NCBI RefSeq assembly: GCF_027595985.1
Contig: NC_073313.1
Coordinates: 114,033,552 to 114,097,551, forward strand
Origin: Sorex araneus
Taxonomy: Eukaryota > Chordata > Mammalia > Eulipotyphla > Soricidae
Reading direction: 5' to 3'
Length of the DNA stretch: 64,000 nucleotides
A model generated the notes under the pieces. It saw only the letters and a list, made by a program, of their open reading frames with translations. It was not told where the DNA came from and did not search any database. The position numbers were made by a program, and so were the translations under genes. Below are positions 9,516 to 20,060 of this stretch, piece after piece (within the stretch, counting starts at the first letter, position 1; every line of letters starts with the position of its first letter).

Positions 9516-9904
9516 AACAAGAAGTATAGCCAAACCTTCCACATTAGTTAAAACACTGACAGACAATGCAGTTTTCCTTTATCTTTCATCAAATATCTAC
9601 GTGGCTGGGGTTTAGAAACTAGAAATGCAAGGCCCAATAAAATAAATGCCCTGGAGGAGTTTCTCTGCTTAGGAAAACAGACAAATCAACACTGACAACG
9701 CAGTATTCTCCCAGGTAGGTTTATAATGTTGTGCGAATGAAGAGTTAGACTGTTGGTTCTGCCTACAGAATCTGTCAGACTTGAAGGATGATTTGGAATT
9801 TGCTAGTTTAAAAAAGGAACACAAAAGCACATAAAACAGACTTACCAAAGGGATAAGGGCTAACTGCCATTAATATCTGTAAGTAGTACAGATAAATATG
9901 TTAT
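9516..9904. other. Unique sequence
   Basis: Nothing is recognised except the small minus-strand exon-like segment at 9846-9876. Confidence 0.35.
9846..9876 (-). other. Candidate 31-nt exon (weak)
   Basis: On the minus strand 'atctgtactacttacag' precedes 31 nt followed by a perfect GTAAGT. Only the frame beginning at its first base is open ('ILMAVSPYPF' plus one base). Its end phase would join in frame to the segment at 7809-7852. Length and lack of recognisable product keep confidence low. Confidence 0.18.
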
Positions 9905-10115
9905 GTTTGATCTGTCACTCAGTGACAATTCACTGAGTACATGCTACATACTTAGCACTGTGCTCAAGTGCTAGTTCTATGATTTTTATGAGAATACCAA
10001 GGCACACAGACACTAAGTGACTTCCTTCAAAGTATCACACATAGTAAGAGAGCAGATTCAAAGCAAGTTCTGATTCTTTTCTAAACACACATGGTTTCTA
10101 TTCTACCCCTAAACT
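9905..10115 (-). mobile_element. MIR relic
   Basis: The sequence follows the reverse complement of the mammalian MIR core: 'tacttagcactgtgctcaag', 'aaggcacacagacactaagt' and 'gagcagattcaaagcaag'. It is an ancient, mammal-wide SINE. Confidence 0.65.
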
Positions 10116-10455
10116 GGACAACATAGATATACAGGCATATTTGGGGAATGATAAAATACCTGGTTTGACTAGAAGATAAAGGAATGTAGGAGTGGGGTGA
10201 GAAGTGACAGAAGAAAATCTGTGGAATGTTTCACGAATTTGCATGTTAAGGTTTATATATCTCGTTGTTTCTATTTGATTTTAGAAAAAGAGAAATGAAA
10301 CCTTTTTCTGTGCCTTTCCCTAAAGATCCTGGAATAGCCACAATAATAGCTTTTTAAATATTTATTGAAATGGATGAACCCAGTCCACAATGTCGGAGCA
10401 GGAGGAAGCAAGAAAGAATGAAAATGATCAATACAAAAAAATTTACCTACAACTA
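10116..10455. other. Unique sequence
   Basis: No feature recognised before the pyrimidine microsatellite. Confidence 0.35.
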
Positions 10456-10522
<67 letters not shown>

Positions 10523-10582
10523 TCCTTCCTTCCTTCCTTCCTTCCTTCCTTCCTTCCTTCCTTCCTTCCTTCCTTCCTTCCT

Positions 10583-10657
<75 letters not shown>
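10456..10657. repeat. Compound (CTTT)n-(CCTT)n-(CTTT)n tract
   Basis: About 200 nt of uninterrupted pyrimidine: roughly 17 CTTT units, 15 CCTT units from about 10524, then 18 CTTT units from about 10584. It touches the tail side of the reverse SINE-A at 10658, so it grew from an A-rich (AAAG)n SINE tail. Long open frames here are repeat translations. Confidence 0.98.
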
Positions 10658-10823
10658 GTCCTTTTGGGTCACACACAGAGATGCTCAGGAGTTACTCCTG
10701 CCTTGGCACTCAGGAATTACTCCTGGTAGTGATTGGGGGACCGTATGGGATGCCGGGGATTGAACCTTGGTTGGCCGTGTGCCAGGCAAACACCCTACCC
10801 TCTGTACAAACTCTCTGGCCCCC
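10658..10823 (-). mobile_element. SINE-A copy
   Basis: 'ccttttgggtcacac' on the tail side through 'ccgtatgggatgccggggatt' to a decayed head 'aactctctggcccc'. Confidence 0.85.
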
Positions 10824-10829
10824 GCTAAA

Positions 10830-11089
10830 ACTTCTTTAAAACATCATGATTAAACACGTAGCTTTCCAGGTAGCATGCCAGAACCTAAACAATTATGAGA
10901 GAAAAGTTGTTTCAAGCAAATATGGAGTAGAGTACCAAGTAAAAACAATAGCTTTAATGTTGTATCATTACTATACTGTGTTATATAGATTCATATTTTC
11001 ATATTCCAAAATTACCATTGCCAATATATGCATATTTAAAAGAATGAGAAAACTCATTCTTACATCTTAAATCTCATTAAATTATTAAT
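10830..11089. other. Unique AT-rich spacer
   Basis: No repeat or exon recognised. Confidence 0.3.
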
Positions 11090-11103
11090 AACAGCAGCAT
11101 TGG

Positions 11104-11351
11104 GCTGGAGCGATAGCACAGCAGTAGGGCGTTCGCCTTTCACGCGGCCGACCCGTGTTAGATTCCTCTGCCCCTCTCGGAGAGCCCAGCAAGCTACTGA
11201 GAGTATCTAGCCCGCACAGCAGAGCCTGGCAAGCTACCCGTGGTGTATTGGATATGCCAAAGACAGTAACAATAAGTCTCACAATGAGAGACGTTACTGG
11301 TGCCCGCTCAAACAAATCGATGAACAACGGGATGACAGTGACAACAGTGAC
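11104..11351 (+). mobile_element. SINE-B copy with exact target-site duplication
   Basis: Complete composite element. The 14-bp 'aacagcagcattgg' stands at 11090-11103 and again at 11352-11365. The tail is GTGACAACAGTGAC. It landed within or beside an older SINE, whose 3' part follows. Confidence 0.9.
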
Positions 11352-11365
11352 AACAGCAGCATTGG

Positions 11366-11495
11366 GGCCAACCCATTTTTCATTCCTTGCACCCCATATG
11401 GTCCCTTGAGCCTGCCAGGAGTGATCCCCGAGAGCAGAGCCAGGAATAAACCCTGAGCACAGCCAGGTATGACCTAAAAGCAAAATAACTAAATA
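11366..11495 (+). mobile_element. Old SINE, 3' part
   Basis: Body 'caccccatatggtcccttg', 'gagccaggaataaaccc' and an (AAAT)n tail. Its head is mostly missing. Confidence 0.65.
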
Positions 11496-11499
11496 AATA

Positions 11500-13340
11500 A
11501 ACAAGTAAGTAAATAAATAAATGTAGCAGCAATACAAAATACAAGAAAATATTATGAAATAAAAGTTAAAATTGCTGAGTACTGCAAAGTAACAGTGGTT
11601 TCATAGGATTTCTATTAAGTCTTTGGGGACAATATTGAAATGACATATTTCAGAGAACATGAAAAAAATTGTACTCTATATTGAGATTTAACATGCTAGT
11701 TTTAAGTTTATTAGACGATAAGGTTTAAGCAAATCTTTAGTTTCCACTGAGCACTAAGGCATTATAATTAATTTGATCACTTTTAATAGGAATAAATGAA
11801 AACAGAGTTAGGAATAAATGGAAACAGAAATTAGCTCTAAGCATGGCACTTTTATACCATCGGAATTGAAAAAAGTGACATTTTAGCATTTCTTGAATTA
11901 ACATAATATTTTATCTTTTTATTTCTATACTATATATTGATAGACTTGTCAATTTCCCTTTCAGAAACAATTCTTGTTTCTCTTTGTAAGGTACTCTGAG
12001 TCATTTTCAAAAAGTATGTAAGTACTACCAATTGGCGTTTAATTTGCCCAATTTTCTGATCTACACTTAAGAGGATGAGCTGTTCCAAACCCTTACAGCA
12101 TTTTCTTTTCTCTGCACACGAAAATATTGGGCTGATATTAATGTTAATGGAAGTATTGATTCAGTTGTGAAAAAATTTATACTTAATTCAAAATAGAAAA
12201 ATACTGTGTAGGAGGGATCTTAATGTCCTGAATCATTTCTGGTTAAAAAAATGATATGTGTTATTATCTCAAATATTCCAAGACAAAATCTTAATAATAA
12301 ACCTATGGACTGATTTGTGTCTTATACATTAATTTTGTACATCTGCGGAGCTCAAACATATGATCATAAGTTGTTGGGAGATTGGAGAGGCTGGTGTTCA
12401 TATCTGGTTGGAAGGAAATGTTGCCAGCCCTTTCCAGTCCGTTACCTCTGCTTCTCTCTTGGGTAATCATTCCATATATTCTACTTATTTGCATTCGGCT
12501 CTTTTAAAGCAACAGATGTATTCAGAGTGCTTTTGCCAATTTAATGAGGAGTACCTGCTTCAAACAAGGTGGATAAGAAATTGAAAATGATAAGACTAAA
12601 ACCCGTTTTTTAAACTTGAAGAGAAAGGGGTGCATTCTTCAATAAAAGAAAAAGAATTCTGATACTCAGTATTAAGTTAAAAAGGAAAGGAGAATTATAG
12701 AAGCAAACTAAACCAAGCTTTTTTCTCCTATGGCAGAATGACCTCACAAGTAACCTCTTTGTAGACACTGAATTGTTTCTAATGTGAATAATTTATTCCA
12801 GCTTCTCAAAGACTAATGTAATGACTTTTATCCCTTTTAGCATCACAGTATTAGAGAACCAACTCAAAGAGCAGATCTAATAAGAGATCTTTACATTGTA
12901 TAATCTTTGAGTAGGGGAGACATTGTCTCAAAACAAGCAAACTGAAGGCCATAGAAACAGTTAGATGGATGAAGGGTGCTGGGGATGCATGTGGTCCACC
13001 CCAGTTCAATTCCCAGCACTGGGATCTAATAATCCTAAATTATGATAGTATAGAGTTTAAGCCTATTGTTGACTTCACTTCTTCAGGAAACTGACAGCTA
13101 GTTGAATGTACTCCTTCAGACCACATGGTCTAAATTATGCCATGTCACTGGAATGCATCATTATCCTATTTACAAATCCACACTTGAAGATGAACAACAT
13201 AGAAATAAATTATAATCTTCATAATGCCACCTGACAAACGAATGTTATAAGCATGCCTTAAATGAACCAAAGGACTGGGGCAAATTGCTTCATTGCAATG
13301 GGTCACAGTTTTACTAGTCTGTAGTGAGGAATGTCCTTTT
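11500..13340. other. 1.8-kb unique AT-rich block
   Basis: No SINE, L1 or confident exon. An old SINE-like scrap ('ccacccc agttcaattcccagcac') lies at about 12965-13022. Open frames at 12303-12584 look like chance. Confidence 0.4.
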
Positions 13341-13343
13341 GTT

Positions 13344-13480
13344 TTTGTTCTTGCTTTTTTGGGCCACGCCTTGCTATCTTAGTCCTGACTCTGTGCTCGG
13401 GGATCACTCTCGGCAGGTCTCTGGGGACCATACCATATGGGGTGTCAGGGATTAAACCCAGACCAGCTGTATTCAAGGAA
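13344..13480 (-). mobile_element. Old SINE copy
   Basis: Reverse body 'ttttttgggccacgcc' to 'tgtcagggattaaaccc'. The head is incomplete. Confidence 0.65.
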
Positions 13481-13682
13481 AAAGCAATTGTGTTGCTATT
13501 TGAAAAGTGAAATAAAAGTAGAAGATCCATTAGGTGTTTGATATTAAAGATAAAGACCTAAGGTTTTAATGATCAAAGAGTACTCATTCCTATCTCAATC
13601 ATTTCATGTGTTCTACTTACCGAGCCAGTTGGACTTCATGAACTATGATTTAAGTACGCCTTTAAGAATAAAAAAAAAATCC

Positions 13683-13830
13683 TAGGGCCAGAGAGTTACC
13701 TCAGTAGGCTGAGCACATGTTTTGCATGCAGGAGACCTGAGCTCAATCCTTGACACTGCATTGTCTCCTGAGCACCACTGGCAGCAAATCTAGAGTAACC
13801 CTGAGCATCGCTGGGTATGGCCCCCAAATG
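13683..13830 (+). mobile_element. Old SINE copy
   Basis: Head 'agggccagagagttacctc' and end 'tgggtatggcccccaaa', followed by GA repeats. Confidence 0.7.
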
Positions 13831-13877
13831 AGAGAGAGAGTGAATATAAAATGCCTGATGTTAAAAAAACTAAAAAA

Positions 13878-14030
13878 CTGGGCTAGCGCAATAACAAGTG
13901 GGTAGAGAGTTTGCCTTGTATGCAGTTGGCCCAGGTTCAATCTCCAGCACTCCATATGGTCCCCTGAGTGCAGAGCCAGGAGCAAACCCTGAGCATTACT
14001 GGGTGTGGTCTAAAAAAACAAACAAAAAAT
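13878..14030 (+). mobile_element. Old SINE copy
   Basis: Head 'ctgggctagcgcaataac', 'ggttcaatctccagcac' and end 'gggtgtggtctaaaa'. The middle of the body is shortened. Confidence 0.75.
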
Positions 14031-14417
14031 CCAAGAATTTAGGCCAAAAATTCAGACCATCTTAGTTTAGGTAATTTCATCATCAGAAGAAAAATATGGC
14101 CGCAATAAAATAAAATATGGAAGAACACGAGCTCCACAAATACAGTACTGGAGCAAATTCAGAAAGCCAGAATGAGACTTTAACTTATATTGCATTAAAC
14201 CAATCTGTGGCCACTTGTTCTTACAAAAACAGTTTCACGGACCAATACTTTGCCTTATTTGTTTACTTTCCACAGTTACTCCTGTGCTACAGCCGAGGTA
14301 AGTAGCAGCAACATCGATTGTACAGCTCAAATGCCAAAAATATTTATTCTCTAGTCTTTTAAAGACCAGGTTTGTGGACTCCTGATTTAAATCAAGTACT
14401 AGTTGAGTCTGATTTCC
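14031..14417. other. Unique sequence with a weak exon-like end
   Basis: A plus-strand stretch ending at 14297 is followed by 'gtaagt'. The preceding open frame (from 14117) has no good acceptor, so I do not call it. Confidence 0.3.
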
Positions 14418-14555
14418 AGATGGAGAGACGGCTCAGGGGGATGAGCGCATGCTTTGCATGTTGGAGTCATAGGTTTCATCCAGGGGAAGTTACCCTGCAG
14501 CACCTGGCTGGGAGGAACCGTCAGCACAGTCCGGTGTAACCCCAAACAAGCAAAA
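14418..14555 (+). mobile_element. Old SINE copy
   Basis: 'agatggagagacggctcag' head, 'gctttgcatgttggag' and end 'ccggtgtaaccccaaac'. Confidence 0.6.
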
Positions 14556-14998
14556 ATAGAAGTTTGATCTCATCTCACATAAACTTCTTTCCAGAGGATT
14601 CCCAATTAAAAAAAATAAATAGTTTAGTTAAGGTTAGCTAACAGGGTTTGTCCTTTATTCCACCTACTAAAGGGGCTCTACTGTATCAGAACATGCTACA
14701 GCTTTGGAAAGGGGACAGAACTGAGTGGGTTGGTTTACATTCATTCCACTTACATCCTTGTGCAGGAGGCCCTGCGGCCCTGCTTAAAACCCAAGCTAAA
14801 GTATTCTTGCTTCTGACTTATCCCAGAGATGTCTGACTATAAGCTGGTGGTATTTGTTGACCCCAAACAAATCTCCTGGTCCTCAATTTTTTCTGTGATA
14901 GACTCAAAGTGTGGTTGTTCAGACCAAATGTCAAGCTGTCTGACAGCAATTAAATTATTGGAAACTTGTCATGATGTAATATTTGTTTTCATTTGCAG
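14556..14998. other. Unique sequence
   Basis: No repeat recognised. The open frame reading into 15281 owes its second half to SINE sequence. Confidence 0.3.
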
Positions 14999-14999
14999 C

Positions 15000-15115
15000 A
15001 TACCTGCATGTGCTCAGGGGTCACAAATGGCAGTGCTCCGGGACCACATAGAGTTGGAGATCAAACCCAGCTACACCTCCTCCATGCAAGATATGCTCTC
15101 TCTCCTGCCGGCCCT
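15000..15115 (-). mobile_element. Old SINE fragment
   Basis: 'tgctcaggggtcac' through 'gagatcaaacccagc' to 'ctcctgccggccc'. Confidence 0.6.
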
Positions 15116-15139
15116 GATTTCAATCTTTTTGTTTGTTTA

Positions 15140-15323
15140 TTCCTGTTTGTTTTTGTTCTTGGACCACACCCAAGCTGTGTTCAGGGCTTACTCCTGGTTC
15201 TGCACTCAGGGATCACTCCTGTCAGGGCTCACGAGACTGTCTATAGTGCTGGGGATCAAACCCAGGTTCGATTGTATGTAAGGTAAGACCGTATGTACCC
15301 ACTGTATTATTTCTCGGACCCTA
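15140..15323 (-). mobile_element. Old SINE copy
   Basis: Reverse orientation from 'ttggaccacacccaagc' to 'attatttctcggaccc'. Confidence 0.75.
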
Positions 15324-15407
15324 AACCAATATAATCACATGATTGCTCTATCCTTTCTATAAGTATCAGAAAAAATTATAGTTGAGAGTATTTTATACAT
15401 TGAGTGT

Positions 15408-15485
15408 CAGAAGATGAGTCTAATCCCCAGTACCACATGATTCCTTGAGTACCACTGAATATGGCTTACCAAACCCCCCCAAATT
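15408..15485 (+). mobile_element. SINE fragment
   Basis: Only 'aatccccagtaccacatgatt' and 'gaatatggcttacc' remain. Confidence 0.4.
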
Positions 15486-15679
15486 TTTTTCATCACTCTA
15501 AAAATAGAGCTCTGATAAGCTGTAATGCTCCCACTTATCTTCCTACAACCCTTCTCCCCCTCTCTACTGTAGGCAACTTTCTGTCTCTATGAGTTATTCC
15601 TTTTTGTTCCTTTCATATAAATGAAATCATACAATACGCAGTCTTTTGAAATTAGTCTGTTTCACTTAGAATTATGTTT

Positions 15680-15822
15680 TAAGAGACTGAGAAAATGGCA
15701 GTTTACTTTGCACGTGTGACCCTTTGAGTCCCAGGATGGGATGGTCCCCTGAGCATTGTTGAGATAGAGCCCTAAGCACTGGGACCCTTAGCAGCACTGG
15801 GGGGTGGCACCAAAATAACAGC
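15680..15822 (+). mobile_element. Old SINE copy
   Basis: Diverged: 'gggatggtcccctgagcatt' is the clearest body motif, and it ends with 'gggtggcaccaaaat'. Confidence 0.5.
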
Positions 15823-15887
15823 AATGAATCTCATCCATGTTAGAACACTGTAAATTTCTATATTGGGAGAAAGGAGCAACACTGTCT

Positions 15888-15962
15888 TCAAGGGGTGTGG
15901 TGCAGGGTTTAGAATCGGGGATACCTGCACACAAAGCATGAGCTCCAGCCCTTCGAGCCATC
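15888..15962 (-). mobile_element. Old SINE fragment, head side
   Basis: 'gaatcggggatacctgcac' to 'ccagcccttcgagcc'. Confidence 0.4.
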
Positions 15963-16067
15963 TTCTTTGTCACTTTGTCAATCTCTTTGTAAAGTTATGT
16001 TTTGCATATTTACTAGGTATAGGCTCATATTAATAGTATTTAAATTCTTCTTCCCAGTCCCTACCCC

Positions 16068-16119
16068 ATCTCTCTCTCTTTCACTCTCTCTCCCTATTCC
16101 CTCCCTCTCTCTCTCTCTC

Positions 16120-16150
<31 letters not shown>

Positions 16151-16160
16151 ACACACAGTA
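16068..16160. repeat. (TC)n followed by (CA)n
   Basis: Compound dinucleotide tract, TC-rich to about 16122 and then CA repeats. Confidence 0.9.
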
Positions 16161-16315
16161 TGCATGTACATATACAGGCAGTCACCCTTAAGCCATATTG
16201 GGAATCAAATATAATAAATAGGCTCAATATGAATGTTCAGGATCTTGATGGCATTTAGTGGTATGGAATATTCTGGGTAATTGCTATTGAATTTTGAAAT
16301 GTGCTCTACAATTGC

Positions 16316-16440
16316 TTTTACTTTGGGGACACATCTGGCAGTTCTCAGGGTCTACCCCCAGCTCTGTGCTACTCTACTCCTGGAGGTGCTCGGGGTATAC
16401 CCGACCTCTATATGCACAGCCTGTGCTCATCCCTTTGCAT
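16316..16440 (-). mobile_element. Old SINE fragment
   Basis: 'ctttggggacacatctggc', 'tcctggaggtgctcggggt'. The head side is lost. Confidence 0.6.
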
Positions 16441-16444
16441 TTTG

Positions 16445-16624
16445 GGGGTTTTGTTTGTTTTGTCTGTGGGCCACACCCAGCGGTGGCTCAGCGCTTCCTC
16501 CTGATTCTGCACTCAGGAATCATTCCTGGCTGCCTCAGGGGCCTACATGGGTTGCTGGGGATAGAACCTAGGCTAGTCTTGTGCAAGCAAGCACCTTACC
16601 CACTGTACTATCACTCCAGTCACT
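16445..16624 (-). mobile_element. SINE copy
   Basis: 'tgtgggccacacccagcgg' to 'gtactatcactccagtc'. A nearly complete, moderately diverged element. Confidence 0.8.
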
Positions 16625-16779
16625 GCACTTGCACTCATCTCTTTGAACAAGCTCTCTAACTCCCCTCCTGCGCCATTTAATAATTTATAAACAAATTGTT
16701 TCTGATCCTGTTCTCCCTTGTAGACAAATTAAGTTGTTCCTTTTGCTTTCCTACAAAAAAATTAATCAAATGCCTTTCA

Positions 16780-17045
16780 TTTCCACTAACTTTACTAAGC
16801 CTTACTCATCTTTTAAAACCTAATTCAAGTCCCATTGCACAAAAGACACCTTCGGTGACTGCTCCAGTACCATCATTCTTATTCTCTACATATTTCTCAC
16901 AGCACCCCTTAGATATTGAATCTTGAGTAGTTTCTCATTATTTCACCTAGGTTGGTTTTGCAATTATGAGACTATTAATTCTGCATGCCTTGAGGCTATA
17001 CTTTTCTATGCTGCTTATAAGTTATTTCAACGCTAAGAATATTTT
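16780..17045 (+). mobile_element. L2 relic (3' region)
   Basis: The order 'cctaattcaagtcccattgc', 'acaccttcggtgactgctcc', 'ctcacagcacccct' and 'tgccttgaggctatac' follows the mammalian L2 3' end. Highly diverged, consistent with its age. Confidence 0.6.
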
Positions 17046-17079
17046 CACAAAATTCTAGGTTTAACAGATAGCAAAGGGG

Positions 17080-17265
17080 CATTTTATTTTATTTTATTTT
17101 GGGATGTTGAAGCACACTTCCCTTACAGGAGGCTACTCCCAGTTCTGCACTCAGGGGTCACTCGTGGTGATGTTCAAAGGACCACAGACGGTAGAGAATC
17201 AAACCAGAGTCAGCCACAGGCCAGGCAAGCAATTTAACCCTTGTACTATACTGACTGTTCAAGAG
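17080..17265 (-). mobile_element. Old SINE copy with (ATTTT)n tail side
   Basis: 'gaggctactcccagttctgc' through 'accacagacggtagagaatc' to 'tactatactgactgttc'. Confidence 0.7.
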
Positions 17266-17375
17266 GGGGCATTTTCATGTTGAGCATATTCATTATTATT
17301 CACTGCATCTACATAATAATTATAAGAGATTAATGTTGATCAGGCATGTCAACTGTAGAAAGATATTTTATTTGA

Positions 17376-17456
17376 TTTTTTTTTCTGGGGGAAACATGCA
17401 GTGCTATGTATCAAACACAGAACTCTTACATATATATCATGCATTCCAGCCCTGTG
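17376..17456 (-). mobile_element. SINE head fragment
   Basis: 'gtatcaaacacagaactc' and 'catgcattccagccct' remain. Confidence 0.4.
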
Positions 17457-17639
17457 AGGTATCTCCATGGCTCCTCATTTGATATTTTGATCTTTAACTC
17501 TGTTCTCAAGTGAAAAATGTAAAGTATTCTTGTTCCTATCAGTAAATTCTTTATGAAAATTTATTTTAAAATAATTGACTGGCTTTAGCAGAAATTCAGA
17601 TTAATAGTAACCTTTGAAACTTGGAAAGTATTTGAAAGT

Positions 17640-18099
17640 TGTGGAAAAGCATCCATCTAACAAAAACCCCAAGGCTGGAAGACTCCCTTGGGCAAAACAA
17701 TCAAGGTCTTTTAGAATACTAAGGGCAAGCAAAAGCACTTCCAGGCTTCCAGGCACTTCCAGGCTAGAATAAAATAGATAATAGAGCCCGCAAAAATGCG
17801 CCCTTGGAATAACAGTAGAAAACAGTTTATGGTCTTTTAAATGTAGAGGACAACATATGCAAGAATAGAATAGGAAATCGGCAGGACTTTAAAAGGGTTG
17901 CCTGCTGATTTGCTCTGTCAAATAGAGCATCTGCTCTTCAAGTACCTATTGAATTTTGTTGTGTTTACTGTCTTTACAGTCTCTGTCAACTTCTACAATA
18001 ACTCACTGTTGGGTGTGTGTGCGGGAGGGGAAGCAATATTAGAGTTTTCCTATGTTTCTCTCTTTTTATGTCAGTCTCATTCTCTACCACTGACCCCTG
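17640..18099 (+). mobile_element. Second solo LTR of the same family
   Basis: It begins TGTGG like the copy at 8086 and shares 'caaaaatgcgccc', 'taggaaatcggcaggact', 'gtacctattgaattttg', 'cagtctctgtcaactt' and 'aactcactgttggg'. Divergence between the two copies is high, so both are old. An internal near-duplicate 'gcacttccaggc' occurs at about 17735-17765. Confidence 0.65.
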
Positions 18100-18497
18100 A
18101 GCAGGCTTTAATGAACTCTAGCTAGAGTGTAACTTCAATGAAATAATTCTTTAAAATATCTTCTCTGACCACACTCCACCCAGGCTGTTTTCACTTGGGG
18201 GCGCCCAGAGGGGGGCGGGTGAGAACCCTCCCAGCCACAAGGGACCCAGCCTGACAGCCAGCCGACCTCCACTACCCAAAAGCCGCCAGGCTCTAGGCTG
18301 CTTTCCGGATGCCCTGGCTGAGCCTCACGCATGAATGAAGTCCCACAGAACCCAGATAATGCGGAACTTTGTGACACATTATACATTTTAAGACACTTCC
18401 TACACATTTTCCATAATTACCACACCACATTTGATGGAGTTCAGACAGTAGGCCACAAATCATAGACAGGATACATACATATATATAAACACATAAC
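18100..18497. other. Unique, locally G+C-rich sequence
   Basis: 18170-18310 is G+C-rich but has few CpGs and no promoter motif that I can defend. No exon is called. Confidence 0.3.
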
Positions 18498-18742
18498 TCT
18501 CGGAGAGCTTGGCAAGCTACCAAGAGTATCCCACCCACATGGGCAGAGCCTGGCATGCTACCCGTGGCGTATTCAATATGCCAAAAACAGTAATGATAGG
18601 TCTCATTCCCCTTAGCCTGGAAGAGCCTCCAATCATTGGGAAAGACGAGTAAGGAGAGGCTGCTAAAATCTCAGGACTGGGAGGAATAGAGACGTTACTG
18701 GTGCTCGCTAGAGTAAATCGACAAACAATGGGATGACAGTGA
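18498..18742 (+). mobile_element. Long-form SINE-B body without the tRNA head
   Basis: It starts at 'ctctcggagagc', keeps both 'ggca.gctacc' units and 'atatgccaaaaacagta', then carries a central block of about 80 nt (18606-18687). All other SINE-B copies here lack that block; in its place they have a few bases between 'tctca' and 'gagacg'. It ends with 'gggatgacagtgac'. Confidence 0.85.
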
Positions 18743-18794
18743 CCTTCTCTGATTATAATACAAAGAATCTGATTTTTTTTCAAAGAATATGATT

Positions 18795-18963
18795 TTTAAA
18801 AACCTTTTTAGGTCACACCCGGCGATGTTCAGGGGTTACTACTGACTGCGCTCAGGAATTACTCCTGGCCATGCTCTTGGGACCATATGTGATGCAGGGA
18901 ACAGAACCTGGGTCAGCCGTGTGCAAGGCAAGTGCCCAACTCTCTGTACTATCGCTCCCGCCG
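18795..18963 (-). mobile_element. SINE-A copy
   Basis: 'ttaggtcacacccggcgatg' to 'gtactatcgctcccgcc'. Confidence 0.85.
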
Positions 18964-19029
18964 AAAGAATCCGGTAATTTCTAGTTAAAGGTAAATTTAG
19001 GTTTTTAATATTGTTGATTTACATGTAAA

Positions 19030-19168
19030 AGTCAGTGACCAGAGAAAGAGTACAGGGATTAAGGCTTTTTCCTTGCATGCGGCTAACCCTCATTTGGTTC
19101 CTAGTTTGATCTCTGGCACCCGAGCATTGCTGGGTGTTGCCCCAAAACCCAAATAAATAAATATAAAA
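19030..19168 (+). mobile_element. Old SINE copy, shortened
   Basis: Head 'tgaccagagaaagagtacag', then directly 'gcattgctgggtgttgcccc' and an (AAAT)n tail. Confidence 0.65.
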
Positions 19169-19271
19169 ATCAATGTTTACATATATATTTGCAAGGATCT
19201 TTCTCAATTTCTCTTCTTCCTGTTGTTTCTTGAATTCTTCAGGGTCAATTATTTTCACGTGTAACTCCTTT

Positions 19272-19396
19272 TTTGAGGGGTTTGTTTGACCCACACCTAA
19301 TGGTGCTCAGGGGCTACTCCTAGCTTTGCGCTCAGGCAACCAAACTGGGGTCAGCCACATGTAAGACCTTAAGCCCGGTACTATCCCTCCAATTTA
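19272..19396 (-). mobile_element. Old SINE copy, shortened
   Basis: 'acccacacctaatggtgctc' to 'ggtactatccctcc'. Confidence 0.65.
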
Positions 19397-19487
19397 TTTT
19401 AAAAAGCAAAAGGCTAATTGTTGAAAAGGACTTCCTGATTTTGGGTAACACAGAGATAAATGATTTACATCAAATGCTTATCTTTCT

Positions 19488-19622
19488 TTTGGGAGTGTGT
19501 GTACCGCTTAGAGGGAGCTTTGGGAGGGATACTCCAGGGACCACGGGGCTTTCCTGAGATCGACCCAGGCTTCCTGCATAGAAAGCACATGCTCTAACCC
19601 TTTGTGTTTTCTCCCTCAAATC
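19488..19622 (-). mobile_element. Old SINE copy
   Basis: 'gagatcgacccaggcttcc' and 'gctctaaccctttgtg' identify the head side. Confidence 0.45.
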
Positions 19623-19929
19623 CCATGAGATGTTTGAGTTCTATCCCCTCAAATACCGATCTGATGGCATTTATTAAACTAGAATACTTTCTGGATTATA
19701 TTGTTGAATTTCTTAAATCGATTGTCAATTAGCATCCAAATAGGTTCCAAAAATCTGTTTAGGCCACATTTTGTTTTGTCTGTTGGAAACTATTGAGGCA
19801 ATGAGAAGTAGTGCCGCCACCTGGCAACTCTGAAGCTTGGAAACCATGTACCATTGCACTTCCCTTAAAGGGATATTCCCCCCTACCCCCGATCTTTTTC
19901 TTTTTCCCCGGTCAAACAAGATCGTTTTT

Positions 19930-20060
19930 ATGGAACAAAATTTACTTAGAGGTGAGGGGAAAGTGATGAGTAAGGGTTCAAGAGAGAATACAGGCTTCTC
20001 CAGACGGAAAACAAGCAGAGAGATAAGTGTTCAAGGGAGAACATGGGCTTGAAAGAACAA
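19930..20060 (+). repeat. Unclassified dispersed repeat with internal duplication
   Basis: 'gttcaagagagaatacaggc' at 19976 recurs as 'gttcaagggagaacatgggc' at about 20029 and as 'gttcaagagagaacacaggc' at 21971. The adjoining 'ttacttagag' and 'cttgcttagaa' also match. It could be part of an LTR or other family I do not recognise. Confidence 0.55.

Noticed and set aside
10271..10839. Long open frames on both strands rich in Lys-Glu-Arg or Phe-Leu-Ser
   Set aside because: They are translations of the CTTT/CCTT microsatellite and have no independent support.
13617..13655. Minus-strand segment between a T-rich acceptor and GTAAGT
   Set aside because: All three frames contain stops, so it cannot be a coding exon. 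A non-coding exon is possible but unsupported.
14117..14305. Open frame ending at a GTAAGT donor
   Set aside because: The upstream side has no acceptor or start context, and only the last 22 nt lie after a plausible acceptor.
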